Source of the DNA: Chlamydiales bacterium
GTDB taxonomy: Bacteria > Chlamydiota > Chlamydiia > Chlamydiales > SM23-39
DNA: 64,000 nt
Assembly: GCA_030681135.1 (NCBI GenBank)
Contig: JAUXXF010000001.1
Coordinates: forward strand, 50,071-114,070
Direction: 5' to 3'
In this document: in pieces, positions 27,173-35,889 of the stretch
Numbering within the stretch: the stretch's first letter is position 1
Layout: each line of letters opens with the position of its first letter
The notes under the pieces: generated by a model
The model's input: the letters and a program-made list of their open reading frames with translations, nothing else
Told to the model about the DNA's origin: nothing
Database searches by the model: none
Made by a program: the position numbers and the translations under genes

Positions 27173-27418
27173 TTACCCTTGGACCATAATAGCTGCAACA
27201 GCTGGAGCTTTACGTCGGCGAGCTGTTTTTTTGCGAGAACTAGCTTTTCGTTTGCTAGCTTTTCTTTTAACAGCTTTTTTTGCCTTGCGAGCAGTTTTTC
27301 TACCGGTAGCTTTTTTTGCTTTGCGAGCAGTTTTTCTACGGGAAGTTGTTTTTTTTCGAGCTTTTGTTTTGCTAGACGCTTTGCGTTTAACAGCTCTTTT
27401 TTTTCTCTTAATTGCCAT
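27173..27418 (-). CDS. hctB: Histone H1-like protein Hc2
   Basis: The 81-residue product is more than half Lys, Arg and Ala, built from variations of KRKASSRKKTARRRK and RKTARKAKKA repeats. This composition and repeat type match chlamydial Hc2, which condenses the chromosome in elementary bodies late in development. The short uncharged C-terminus is APAVAAIMVQG. A strong AGGAGG Shine-Dalgarno precedes the ATG and a strong terminator follows, so it is a single-gene unit. In Chlamydia the gene is late and sigma28-linked, but I could not identify such a promoter here with confidence. Confidence 0.9.
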   Translation of the reverse strand: MAIKRKKRAVKRKASSKTKARKKTTSRRKTARKAKKATGRKTARKAKKAVKRKASKRKASSRKKTARRRKAPAVAAIMVQG

Positions 27419-27866
27419 GTTTTTCCTCCTATTTTCGTAAGCTAAGGAAGCTTCATCAACTAAAAGTCAACCTTGAGATCGATCTTTTATTTGCAGCGGG
27501 ACAAGCCTCGCAACTTTCTTTGTCTTACATCTTTAATATACATTTTTTTAATTATTTAAACAAATCTATTCAAAATGTTTACTCTTTTTAGTAAGAATAT
27601 GATTGCAAAAAATACTGCTTAGATAGGTATCTGGGGCCGTTTTTTGATTTCAGAAAAAAAATAAAAAAAATAAAAACAAACAATCTTTTTTATCGGTTTT
27701 TACAAAACTTTTTAGAGTTTTCTAAAAAATAAAAACAAACAACAGATCTAACTTATTGGCAAATACTTAAGGAAAACATTTTTTTGCAATATATTAACAT
27801 TCAATACGTTGAGAAAGGCCAAAAAAACAGGTTCTGTTTTTCATATTTTAAGATTATGCTGACAGT
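27419..27866. other. AT-rich divergent intergenic region between hctB and rarA
   Basis: This 448-base stretch has no plausible gene. It is very AT-rich and contains two exact 19-base copies of AAAAAATAAAAACAAACAA (27665-27683 and 27724-27742). A small palindrome AAAAACAG-GTT-CTGTTTTT lies near 27824-27842, close to the rarA start. Upstream of hctB a TTGACT at about 27468 may be a -35, with a poor -10. The region probably holds both promoters. Confidence 0.5.
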
Positions 27867-29129
27867 ATGTTATCAATTCCGCTATCTGAACAGCTCAGGC
27901 CTGAGTTATTTTCCGAAATTGTAGGACAAGATCATTTGGTAGGTGCCAATGGTTATATCACCCGCATTGTGCAAGCGGGCAAACCTCTTTCTATTCTCCT
28001 TTTTGGTCCGCCAGGCTCTGGAAAAACAACGATCGCGCGTCTATACGCTAAAGCGTTTGGGTTGCCTTTTTCCGCATTGAGCGCCGTTCACGGTAGTCTT
28101 GCTGACATAAAAAAAATTCTTAAAGAGGGAGAAGAGTCCCCTCTATTTTCTAGGCAAACCCTCTTGTTTGTCGACGAAATTCACCGATTTAACCGATCTC
28201 AGCAAGACATCTTCCTCCCTTTTCTTGAAAACGGGAGCATTATTTTAATCGGCGCTACCACCGAAAACCCCTCCTTTGCCCTTAATAACGCCTTATTGTC
28301 GAGGCTGCGAACCTTGTCCTTGAATTCTTTGAATGGTATGGCGCTGCATGGGATTTTAGGGCGCTATGAAGCTCGCAGAAACTCTCTGCCTCTTGGGGAA
28401 AAAGAGAGACAGTTTCTCGTTGAGCTAGCTCAGGGCGATGGAAGACATTTACTCAATCTTTTAGAAAATCTAGAAAACACCCCGCCTCCTGTCTGGGATA
28501 TCGAGCACTTGGCTCAGGTTCTTCAAAAACGACCAGCTCTTTACGATCGACATCAGGAAGGTCATTTTTGCCTTATTTCAGCGCTCCATAAATCTATCCG
28601 AGGATCTGACCCCGATGCCGCGCTTTACTGGTTTTGTCGCATGTGCGAAGGGGGAGAAGACCCGCTCTATATTGCTAGAAGGCTTATCCGAGTTGCCTCG
28701 GAGGATATTGGGCTTGCAGATCCTCACGCCTTGCAAATCGCTTTAAGTGGGTATAACACCTTTCACATGCTAGGGTCTCCAGAAGGAGAACTTGCTATTG
28801 CGGAAGTGGCCATCTATCTAGCGCTTGCTCCCAAAAGTAATGCTCTTTACAAAGCTTACAAAATGGCGCGAGAAGATGCGGCAAAAACAGGACACCTCAC
28901 TCCTCCCCAAACGATTCTCAATGCCCCTACTGGGCTCATGAAAGAGTTGGGATATGGAGAGGGTTACCAATATGACCATGACACTCCGGAAGGTTTTTCT
29001 GGGCAAGACTACTTCCCTGAATCTTTAGGAGGGCAAAACTATTATCATCCCGTTCCGAGAGGTTTTGAGAGGGAAATGGAGAAAAGACTTGAGTATTTCA
29101 AGCAATTACGCAAAAAAAAATCTCTTTAA
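27867..29129 (+). CDS. rarA: Replication-associated recombination protein A (AAA+ ATPase)
   Basis: The 420-residue product has an early LSEQLRPELFSEIVGQDHLV, Walker A LLFGPPGSGKTTIARLYA, Walker B TLLFVDEIHRFNRSQQD, sensor 1 IILIGATTENPSFALNNALL and arginine-finger SRLRTL. The C-terminal part has SALHKSIRGSDPDAALYWFC, then YIARRLIRVASEDIGLADP and NAPTGLMKELGYGEGYQYDH, diagnostic of RarA/MgsA. These proteins act at stalled replication forks with SSB and RecA. Length matches the family. Confidence 0.95.
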   Translation: MLSIPLSEQLRPELFSEIVGQDHLVGANGYITRIVQAGKPLSILLFGPPGSGKTTIARLYAKAFGLPFSALSAVHGSLADIKKILKEGEESPLFSRQTLLFVDEIHRFNRSQQDIFLPFLENGSIILIGATTENPSFALNNALLSRLRTLSLNSLNGMALHGILGRYEARRNSLPLGEKERQFLVELAQGDGRHLLNLLENLENTPPPVWDIEHLAQVLQKRPALYDRHQEGHFCLISALHKSIRGSDPDAALYWFCRMCEGGEDPLYIARRLIRVASEDIGLADPHALQIALSGYNTFHMLGSPEGELAIAEVAIYLALAPKSNALYKAYKMAREDAAKTGHLTPPQTILNAPTGLMKELGYGEGYQYDHDTPEGFSGQDYFPESLGGQNYYHPVPRGFEREMEKRLEYFKQLRKKKSL

Positions 29130-29180
29130 GAAAATGTAGAAAGAAAAGTATAATGCAGGGTCTGAAATTTACAGTAGTTT

Positions 29181-30599
29181 ATGCTTGAACTCAATATTCT
29201 CAAAAAAAACAAAGTAAATATTTCCGACTATAATAGTAGCCAAGACATTGATAATCGGATAATGTTGGCTGATTTTACCCCATTTGAACATCGCGTATTG
29301 GAGGAAATTCTTTTTTCTTCTCTCAAAATTTCCAATAAAAAATTCTCTAAATCCTTAGAATGTACGGATTTAGAACTTCGCGAAGTCCTGGATAAACTGG
29401 TCAGTGCAGGCCTACTCTCTCTTGAAGGAGATGTCATCTTGGTTGACAAAGAGATGCGCAAGTATTTTGAATGCCAAATCGCCCGTTTTGCCCCAGAATT
29501 TAAGCCTGACATGGATTTCTTGCAGGGACTTTTAAGAAAAGTGCCTATTCACATCCTTCCTACATGGTATGCGATTCCGCGAACATCGAGCAATATTTTT
29601 GAGTCTATCTTAGAAAAGTATCTCTCCTCTCCTCAAGCATTTAACCGCTATCTCAGTGAGCTGCACTTCAGCGACCCCAAAATACAGGCTATCATTCAGG
29701 ATGTTTATACAGCGCCTCAACTTCAAGTCTCTTCTACGGACCTTATCGCCCGATATAATCTTTCGAAAAGAGAATTTGAGGAGATCATGCTCCTTCTTGA
29801 ATTCCATTTCGTATGCTGCCTTTGGTATCTAAAAGAAGGCGATCACTGGATTGAGATTGTTTCTCCATTCTACGAATGGCGCCAATATTTGCTATTTCTT
29901 CAGCAAACAACCCCCGAGTGTGTGTCTGCAGACCTTGTCGCTCCTTTTAGAGAAAGAGATTTTTCTTTTATAGAAGATATGGCCTCTACGTTACAGATCA
30001 TGCAAACAACAACCCTCTCTTCTTGGGATGACGTAGGAGGTCTGTCTTTTCCAGCCTCTCAACATCTCGCGGAAAGTCTTGGCCTTCCACCTTCTTGGCC
30101 TTCTTTGCAGAGCTATTTGACGAGAATCATCAAAAAACTTTGCGTCGTTCATTTGGCCTCGATAACTGATGGAAAGCTCTGTAGCACAGAATTTACCGAT
30201 GATTGGTTGAATCTTTCTGTAGAAAATAAAGCCTCTTACCTTCATCGTCACCCCATGAATCGGATGATCTTTTATCCAATAGCAGCAAGTCTTAATACAG
30301 AAAAACATGTTCATGAGAGCGAAAAGTTGATAAAAAGGGTCATTCATGGAGAATGGGTCTACTTTGAAGATTTTCTCCGAGGAGCTCTAATGTCCTTTGA
30401 TGAACCTACTGCGGTTTGTCTAAAAAAGACGGGAAAAGCATGGCGCTACACTCTTCCTCAATATAATAAAGAGCAAAAAGAGTTTATTCAAGCCGTTGTG
30501 TTTGAATGGCTTTTTGAAGCAGGGATGGTAGCCCTAGGAAACGCCAACGGTCGAGATTGTTTCCGCGTCACCTCTTTTGGACGGTGCTTTTTTCAATAG
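29181..30599 (+). CDS. Hypothetical protein with winged-helix-like N-terminus
   Basis: The 472-residue product has no signal peptide. Residues of about 30-100 (FTPFEHRVLEEILFSSLKIS, then LELREVLDKLVSAGLLSLEG) look like a winged helix of DNA-binding type. The remainder is helical and Trp/Phe-rich, and the C-terminal part again has a helix-turn-wing look (EFIQAVVFEWLFEAGMVALG, then RVTSFGRCFFQ). No family is recognised, and a Chlamydiae-specific protein is plausible. Its TAG stop borders the left end of a short palindromic repeat. Confidence 0.55.
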   Translation: MLELNILKKNKVNISDYNSSQDIDNRIMLADFTPFEHRVLEEILFSSLKISNKKFSKSLECTDLELREVLDKLVSAGLLSLEGDVILVDKEMRKYFECQIARFAPEFKPDMDFLQGLLRKVPIHILPTWYAIPRTSSNIFESILEKYLSSPQAFNRYLSELHFSDPKIQAIIQDVYTAPQLQVSSTDLIARYNLSKREFEEIMLLLEFHFVCCLWYLKEGDHWIEIVSPFYEWRQYLLFLQQTTPECVSADLVAPFRERDFSFIEDMASTLQIMQTTTLSSWDDVGGLSFPASQHLAESLGLPPSWPSLQSYLTRIIKKLCVVHLASITDGKLCSTEFTDDWLNLSVENKASYLHRHPMNRMIFYPIAASLNTEKHVHESEKLIKRVIHGEWVYFEDFLRGALMSFDEPTAVCLKKTGKAWRYTLPQYNKEQKEFIQAVVFEWLFEAGMVALGNANGRDCFRVTSFGRCFFQ

Positions 30600-30665
30600 A
30601 CCTCTTGCGAAATTAAGGCTTCGTCGATATGAGAGGTTATTTTGACCACATTCCTCTAGAGGTCT
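30598..30665. repeat. Short degenerate copy of palindromic family R
   Basis: The element begins AGACCTCT and ends AGAGGTCT, an 8-base terminal inverted repeat. The inside reads GCTTCGTCGATATGAGAGGT then TATTTTGACC, matching the 16.7-kb element (GCTTCGTCAATTTTCGGGAT then TATTTTGGCC) with substitutions. It fills the whole gap between the upstream stop codon and the TerC start. Confidence 0.6.
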
Positions 30666-30666
30666 A

Positions 30667-31356
30667 ATGAGTTTTTTCCATCAAACTTTAGAGTGGGCTG
30701 ACTGGCCTCGCTTGTTTACTTTGTCCTTTGTTGAATTGGCTTTATCTGCAGATAACGCGATTGTCATGGGGGTATTTGTTCGGTCTCTCTCCCCTCACTT
30801 ACGCAAAAAAGCCTTGTTAATTGGCCTTATTTCTGCTTTTTTCTTTCGAGGAGCTGCTATTTTAGGAGTGAATCAGCTGCTTCGTTATTTTTGGATCCAA
30901 ATCTTGGGGGGCGGGTATCTTATCTATTTGTCGATCCATTATTTTTGCTCTTCCAAGCCAAGCTTACCTTCTAATACGGGAGCTTCTTTTTGGAAAACGT
31001 TGGCGCTGATCGAAATCTTTGATCTAGTATTCGCTCTCGATTCCATTCTGGCGGGGCTTGCTCTTATTAGCTCTACGGCAAACTCTTATACAATGAATCC
31101 TAAACTCTGGATTGTCTACGTTGGTGGAATGATTGGAGCGTTAACCATTCGCTATGCAGCTAAATGGTTCAGTCGCCTTCTTGAAATTTTTCCTAAACTC
31201 GATACAAGTGCCTTTCTCTTAATTGGATGGATCGGTCTTAAACTCTGTTATGTGCGTGTTGAACCCTTTTTAAACCTTTCTATACCCTATGAATCCATTT
31301 TTTGGGGAGGAATGTTCCTCTTTCTTTTATGGGGATTTCAAAAAAAACGAAGCTGA
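30667..31356 (+). CDS. TerC-family integral membrane protein
   Basis: The 229-residue product has about seven membrane helices. The TerC signature segments are FTLSFVELALSADNAIVMGV and LALIEIFDLVFALDSILAGL, each with acidic residues inside helices (SADN, FDLVFALDS), and a late DTSAFLLIGWIGLKL. TerC-type proteins are implicated in metal-ion export and membrane-protein metalation. The AGAGG ahead of the ATG belongs to the terminal repeat of the element just upstream. Confidence 0.85.
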   Translation: MSFFHQTLEWADWPRLFTLSFVELALSADNAIVMGVFVRSLSPHLRKKALLIGLISAFFFRGAAILGVNQLLRYFWIQILGGGYLIYLSIHYFCSSKPSLPSNTGASFWKTLALIEIFDLVFALDSILAGLALISSTANSYTMNPKLWIVYVGGMIGALTIRYAAKWFSRLLEIFPKLDTSAFLLIGWIGLKLCYVRVEPFLNLSIPYESIFWGGMFLFLLWGFQKKRS

Positions 31357-31505
31357 GAGACTGTCGTTGAACCATACCCAGTTTTGTGAATTTTAGTAGT
31401 TTTGATGGAGTTCAAGTAAAGATTGTTTTCGATAAATGATATTACCCCTGCCAAAATAATCGAAAATCTGCAAAAATATGCCGAAACAACCTGGGATGGG
31501 TTCTT
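31354..31505. repeat. Diverged palindromic family R copy upstream of smpB
   Basis: The left part has GAGAGACTGTCGTTGAA, matching the end of the 16.7-kb element. The right part, CCCCTGCCAAAATAATCGAA then AATCTGC and CCTGGGATGGGTTCTT, matches the reverse complement of the copy at 63880-64000 (CCCCTGCAAAAAGAATCGAA, CCTGGGATAGGTTCTT). No gene lies within. The right end forms the region just before the smpB start. Confidence 0.65.
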
Positions 31506-31967
31506 GTGAACAAAGAAAAGGAATCAGATCTTGTTTCCAATCGGAAAGCCGGCCACGACTATGAGATTCTAGATACGTGGGAAGCCGGGATTGTCCTTCG
31601 AGGTTCTGAAATCAAATCTCTTCGTAACCATGGGGGATCTTTGCAAGATGCCTTCGTAGATGTAAAAGGCGCTGAAGCTTGGCTTTTGCAGGCCTCGATC
31701 GCCCCTTACTCTTTTGGAAATCTTCATAACCACGAAGAGCGTCGTCCCAGAAAACTTCTCCTCCATAAAAGAGAACTCGAGAAGATTCGCCGCCTCTCTC
31801 AAGAAAAAGGACTGGCAGTTATTCCTCTTTCTATCTATCTAAAAAAAGGGATGGCTAAGGTGCGCATCGCGCTCGCAAAAGGGAAAAAGCTACATGACAA
31901 ACGGGCGAGTCTGAAAACCAAAGAAGATGTTCGTTCTATGGAGCGAGCTCGCAAAGGTGAGGAATAA
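31506..31967 (+). CDS. smpB: SsrA-binding protein SmpB
   Basis: The 153-residue product has the SmpB OB-fold signatures NRKAGHDYEILDTWEAGIVL, RGSEIKSLRNHGGSLQDAFV, HNHEERRPRKLLLHKRELEK and LVIPLSIYLKKGM-type text (IPLSIYLKKGMAKVRIALAK), then the basic tail KLHDKRASLKTKEDVRS. It binds tmRNA for rescue of stalled ribosomes. Translation starts at a GTG; the GGGATGGG upstream, which may serve as the ribosome-binding site, comes from a repeat element. The tmRNA gene itself was not found in this window. Confidence 0.95.
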   Translation: MNKEKESDLVSNRKAGHDYEILDTWEAGIVLRGSEIKSLRNHGGSLQDAFVDVKGAEAWLLQASIAPYSFGNLHNHEERRPRKLLLHKRELEKIRRLSQEKGLAVIPLSIYLKKGMAKVRIALAKGKKLHDKRASLKTKEDVRSMERARKGEE

Positions 31968-31979
31968 AAGGAGACATAT

Positions 31980-32414
31980 ATGATGAAATTTCCTATGAAA
32001 TTTGAAGTGAGCGCAACTGCTAAAGCAGGGATTGCAAATCAATGGACCACTCAAGCAGACGGTCTCCCCCCTATTCCTAGCGCAATCCCTCCCGAGTTCT
32101 CTGGGCCAGGTGGCGGCTACTCTCCTGAAGACTTTTTCGGCATTGCTGTTGCTAACTGTTTGATCGCTGTTTATAAGGTCTATTGCGAAAGAGCAAAAAT
32201 ATCTTTCCAACATATTGAAATTAAAGCGGTTGTGGTAATTGACAAGCAACCTTCTGATGTGTCGTTTTTGATTACGGAAGTAAATATTTATTGTACTATT
32301 TCGGGGGCTAGCAACCAAGAGAAGGCTCGAGAGCTGTTCGACCAGGCGGCAAAAGATTGTCCAGTCAGCAATTCGATCCGATCTGGCAAAACGTTCCATG
32401 TCAATATTTTGTAG
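31980..32414 (+). CDS. OsmC-family protein
   Basis: The 144-residue product has the OsmC/Ohr pattern. GGGYSPEDFFGIAVANCLIA supplies the first redox Cys at the start of the central helix. A beta segment (IEIKAVVVIDKQ, TEVNIYCTISG) follows, and AAKDCPVSNSIRSG supplies the second Cys. Both cysteines of the peroxide-reducing pair are present, so a thiol peroxidase role is plausible. A good AAAGGAG Shine-Dalgarno lies upstream, and it follows smpB by 12 bases, likely in one transcript. Confidence 0.8.
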   Translation: MMKFPMKFEVSATAKAGIANQWTTQADGLPPIPSAIPPEFSGPGGGYSPEDFFGIAVANCLIAVYKVYCERAKISFQHIEIKAVVVIDKQPSDVSFLITEVNIYCTISGASNQEKARELFDQAAKDCPVSNSIRSGKTFHVNIL

Positions 32415-32465
32415 CTGAAAAACTCTCATCTCAGTAAACTGTACCAGTACAGAGGAGATGTCTGT

Positions 32466-33221
32466 ATGAGAATGTGGTTAGGTTGGATGTTTATGTTCGG
32501 AATGCTCTCAACAGGTAGCGCAACCTTTGCCGACAAGGGCCCTTGCCCCGCTACCCAAAAACCTCTTGTCGTGATCTTAATTGGACCTCCTGGCGCAGGA
32601 AAAGGGACTCATGCAGGACCTCTGAGCCAACAATTGCACTTACCTCACATTTCTACAGGCGATCTCTTCAGAGAAAATATCAGAAACCAAACAACTCTCG
32701 GCCAAAAGGCCAAAGAATTTATCGACCAAGGACAGCTGGTTCCAGATGAGTTGGTTCTCGATATGCTTTTTGAGCGTGTGGCTAGACCTGATTGTAAAAA
32801 CGGTTATATTCTCGATGGATTCCCTCGCACTTTATCGCAAGCCAAAGCTCTCGATGAGAGACTTGCTGATCAGGCTCAACTCGTTGCTTTAAACTTTGAA
32901 GTCCCAGATAAGGCGCTGATTGAGCGGATCACGGGTCGTTTCATGTGCAAACAATGTGGAAGGCCTTATCATAAGACGTTCGATCCCCCTCCTTCTTCCA
33001 ACTCTTGCGAAACATGCAACGGCTCTTTGTATCAACGAGATGATGATAAAGAAGAAGTTGTCGCCAAGCGTCTGGAAGTTTATCATAAGCAAAGCGAGCC
33101 CGTTATTTCTTATTTCTCTCAGAAAGAACAAGTCCTTCACGAAATAGACGCGCTGAACTCTAAAGAAAAAGTCTACGCAGATGTGTTAGAGGCCCTTCCT
33201 TTAGAGTCCGTCACAAATTAA
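32466..33221 (+). CDS. adk: Adenylate kinase with a secretory signal peptide
   Basis: The first about 22 residues (MRMWLGWMFMFGMLSTGSAT, then FA) form a signal peptide with an Ala-x-Ala-like site before DKGPCP. The body is a full adenylate kinase: P-loop LIGPPGAGKGTHAG, STGDLFRENI, NGYILDGFPRTLSQAKAL and a long LID with four zinc-type cysteines (FMCKQCGRPYH, SCETCNGSLYQRDDDKEE). A GGAG Shine-Dalgarno 8 bases before the first ATG supports the longer start. Export to the periplasm would be unusual for a nucleotide kinase. A second, leaderless enzyme lies at 41446. Confidence 0.88.
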   Translation: MRMWLGWMFMFGMLSTGSATFADKGPCPATQKPLVVILIGPPGAGKGTHAGPLSQQLHLPHISTGDLFRENIRNQTTLGQKAKEFIDQGQLVPDELVLDMLFERVARPDCKNGYILDGFPRTLSQAKALDERLADQAQLVALNFEVPDKALIERITGRFMCKQCGRPYHKTFDPPPSSNSCETCNGSLYQRDDDKEEVVAKRLEVYHKQSEPVISYFSQKEQVLHEIDALNSKEKVYADVLEALPLESVTN

Positions 33222-33236
33222 GGTTCAAAGTTAAGC

Positions 33237-33278
33237 TAGTGAATAGAGGGAGCGACCAATCGACTCCTCTACTCACTA
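33237..33278. terminator. Bidirectional terminator between adk and a convergent gene
   Basis: TAGTGAATAGAGG and CCTCTACTCACTA pair with small bulges around a loop, and are followed by ATTTTGC on the plus strand. It sits in the gap between two converging genes. Confidence 0.6.
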
Positions 33279-33296
33279 TTTTGCTTGAAGAATTGT

Positions 33297-34136
33297 TTAG
33301 AGAAGCTGTTTGCTAATCTCCTCTATTCGGTCTTTGTAAAAATTTACATCTTTTTTTATGGCCTCATGCTGTTTATTTAGCTCTGCCCATTGTTGTTGGT
33401 AGTACTGGTTGGATGAATCAGCTTTTACTTGCTTAACACAAAGACTTAGCTCTGTTTTTATTTTTTCAAGCTCTTGCCCAGATTCTCTGATTTTCTTTGG
33501 ATAATGTTCATCCCGAAGTTTTGTCAGCTGCTGTTTTTCTAGTTGAGTTTTTTCTTTTTCCAATTCTTCGAAAGTAAAGGAAGTAGTAGATAGCACCTCA
33601 CTCCCCTCAGTTTCAGTAACGATAAAAAAATGCTTTTCCTCTTTTGCCATTCTTTCTACATCAAGCCTTAAACTGATCCTATAATTCGGCCACTGAGCTA
33701 ATTGATCTCCTATGAGTTCTCGAAGATGATACCCCCCCGTTCTTATAGAATATTTAAGAATATCCTCATAAGAATATTCATGAACGCCACCCTGAGCAAT
33801 GACTGAGTATGTTCCATAGGAAAAATTGTTATACATATCTTGGTCAAAAGGAGTTCTGTTTAAAAATTCTATTTTGGCATCAACAAATACAGTTCCTTTG
33901 ATGCGCTCTTCTGAATCAGTAAAAAATCCAATTGGAGCCTGAGGAGTTTTTTCATGTAGCACCAACCTATTCGATAAAACACGATACATTTTCTGAGAGA
34001 TCAATTGTATTTGTTCTCTAGTAACTGATTTAATCTGATTTCCTATGTATTCAAGCTCTGAAGTGAAATTCTCAGGACTATGAAAAGTTCCCCAGGCATC
34101 TGGTGTTATTTTAAGATTGTTAACTGCTGTACTCAT
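33297..34136 (-). CDS. Hypothetical protein with coiled-coil C-terminus
   Basis: The 279-residue product starts at 34136, where AAGGAGAG precedes the ATG. The frame is open further upstream into sulP but lacks a ribosome-binding site there. The first 170 residues are mixed alpha/beta with KGTVFVDAKIEFLNRTPFD and YSVIAQGGVHEYSYEDILKY. Residues of about 180-279 are a Lys/Glu-rich coiled coil (TFEELEKEKTQLEKQQLTKL and onward). No family is recognised. Lacking a signal peptide, it may be cytoplasmic or type III-exported. Confidence 0.55.
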   Translation of the reverse strand: MSTAVNNLKITPDAWGTFHSPENFTSELEYIGNQIKSVTREQIQLISQKMYRVLSNRLVLHEKTPQAPIGFFTDSEERIKGTVFVDAKIEFLNRTPFDQDMYNNFSYGTYSVIAQGGVHEYSYEDILKYSIRTGGYHLRELIGDQLAQWPNYRISLRLDVERMAKEEKHFFIVTETEGSEVLSTTSFTFEELEKEKTQLEKQQLTKLRDEHYPKKIRESGQELEKIKTELSLCVKQVKADSSNQYYQQQWAELNKQHEAIKKDVNFYKDRIEEISKQLL

Positions 34137-34192
34137 ACAACTCTCCTTGTTGTTAAAAAAAAAGAGGTTGATTGTAAGGAATTTATAGAATT

Positions 34193-35863
34193 TTAGACAA
34201 GAAATTGATGTACTTTTGCCAAAGCTGCATCGATATTGGGAAATACTCGATCCGCTCCGATACATCGAATGAATCCGAGTTTTTCCAAATCCCTTTTTAG
34301 ATGGCCGTGTACACCGGAGAGTAAAAGCACTATCTTGTGTTTTTGACATTGTCTATAAAACTCTTGCAGAGCATTTACTCCAGAGACGTCGATGAGAGGA
34401 ACTTGACGCATTCGCAAAATAAAGACCTTGGGAAATGGCGCCAAATTGGGAATCAGGTTTTGCAAGATATCAGTAGACCCAAAGAAAAATGGCCCTTGAA
34501 TCTCGTAGACTTCCACACCAAAAGGGATAGATTTATGTCCGGTCGCATCAGGATCATCTTGCTCAGGAAATTCCGCCTGGACATCCCCAGCTGTCACAGC
34601 CACAGCCTTGCAGCGGACACTTATATTTTTCATAAAAAGAAAGCTCGCAATGACCATGCCGACCATTATAGCCACAGTAATATCGACAAACAGAGTCAAT
34701 GTAAAGGCTGTGAGCAAAATAACAGTATCGCTCGTAGGCGATCGGATCATTCGGAGAAAATGGGGCATTTCACTCATATTCCAGGCGACGACCATCAAGA
34801 TCGCAGATAAGCTGGCTAAAGGGATTTTGTTAACCCAGGGAGACAAATACATAAGAATAAAGAGCAAAGTCAGGGCATGAATCATTCCTGCAACCGGGGT
34901 ACGTCCGCCCGACTTTACATTTGTCGCAGTGCGAGCGATGGCCCCTGTTGCGGGGATGCCGCCAAAAAGTACGCTGCCGATATTTGCTATCCCTTGGGCC
35001 ATCAGCTCGCAATTTGATTTATGCCGAGTGCCTAACATTCCATCAGCAACCACTGCGGAAAGCAGGGATTCAATCGCTCCTAAAAAAGCGATCGCAAAAC
35101 TATCTCTAATGACCTCCGGCCACTGATCCAAAGAGACGTGCATAGAAGGAAAGGAGGGAAAGGGAAGAGAGGTCGGTAGGGAAGAGAACTTAGAATAAAT
35201 CGTTTCTACAGGAATATGAAATAGGCTCGTAATAGAGGTTGCGATAAAAATCGACGCCACTCCCCAAGGAATCCGTGGACAAAACCGACGCAGAGCACAG
35301 ATCAAGAATAAAGTTCCAAAACCTAGAGCCGCAGTCTCTGGACGAATTGAGGGCATAGAGCGAATATACTCTACCCACTGTCCCATAAAACTTGCAGAAG
35401 GATTTTTGATAGAAAGACCGAAAAATTCTTTGATCTGAGAAGAAAAAATTAATACAGCAATCGCTGTTGTAAACCCTGTAATCAGAGAGTAGGGGACATA
35501 TTTAATCCAAGATCCGATGCGAAATAATCCAAAAAGGAGCAAAAAAATTCCCGCAAAGAGCGTAGCTAAAGAGAGCCCAGGATACCCCGTTCTTTGCAGC
35601 ACGTCATAGACAATCACTACGAAAGCGCCAGTAGGACCTCCAATTTGAACAGAGCTTCCACCTAAAGCTGAAATCAAAAAACCTGCTACAATGGCCGTAA
35701 AAATCCCCTTATCGGGAGAAACTCCAGAGGCAATTGCAAAGGCCATGGCTAAAGGAAGGGCAACAATTCCAACGGTTATCCCGGCAAGCGCATCTTTTTT
35801 AAACAGCTCCCAGCGATATTCTCGCAAATAGATCCATGATTTAGGCACAAATTCATGAAACAT
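34193..35863 (-). CDS. SulP-family anion transporter with STAS domain
   Basis: The 556-residue product has about 12-14 membrane helices with the SulP start KDALAGITVGIVALPLAMAF, then GGSSVQIGGPTGAFVVIV and a cytoplasmic C-terminal STAS domain (about residues 435-550) with VFILRMRQVPLIDVSGVNAL. SulP proteins carry sulfate, bicarbonate or dicarboxylates across the inner membrane. STAS domains regulate them. Substrate cannot be determined. It is in the same direction as the DASS carrier, which ends 26 bases upstream. Confidence 0.93.
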   Translation of the reverse strand: MFHEFVPKSWIYLREYRWELFKKDALAGITVGIVALPLAMAFAIASGVSPDKGIFTAIVAGFLISALGGSSVQIGGPTGAFVVIVYDVLQRTGYPGLSLATLFAGIFLLLFGLFRIGSWIKYVPYSLITGFTTAIAVLIFSSQIKEFFGLSIKNPSASFMGQWVEYIRSMPSIRPETAALGFGTLFLICALRRFCPRIPWGVASIFIATSITSLFHIPVETIYSKFSSLPTSLPFPSFPSMHVSLDQWPEVIRDSFAIAFLGAIESLLSAVVADGMLGTRHKSNCELMAQGIANIGSVLFGGIPATGAIARTATNVKSGGRTPVAGMIHALTLLFILMYLSPWVNKIPLASLSAILMVVAWNMSEMPHFLRMIRSPTSDTVILLTAFTLTLFVDITVAIMVGMVIASFLFMKNISVRCKAVAVTAGDVQAEFPEQDDPDATGHKSIPFGVEVYEIQGPFFFGSTDILQNLIPNLAPFPKVFILRMRQVPLIDVSGVNALQEFYRQCQKHKIVLLLSGVHGHLKRDLEKLGFIRCIGADRVFPNIDAALAKVHQFLV

Positions 35864-35889
35864 AAGTCCTCCTAAGAGAAATTACGATC

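Noticed and set aside
27231..27445. Long open frames on the plus strand across hctB.
   Set aside because: They are mirror images of the Lys/Arg/Ala repeats (Phe/Ala/Ser-rich) and have no ribosome-binding site. hctB explains the region.
31354..31505. A tmRNA or other structured RNA ahead of smpB.
   Set aside because: No tRNA-like ends or tag frame are visible, and the sequence aligns with the palindromic repeat family.
33297..34349. The extended 350-residue frame of the coiled-coil protein.
   Set aside because: The extra N-terminus overlaps sulP coding sequence in another frame. AAGGAGAG and the ATG at 34136 mark the true start.
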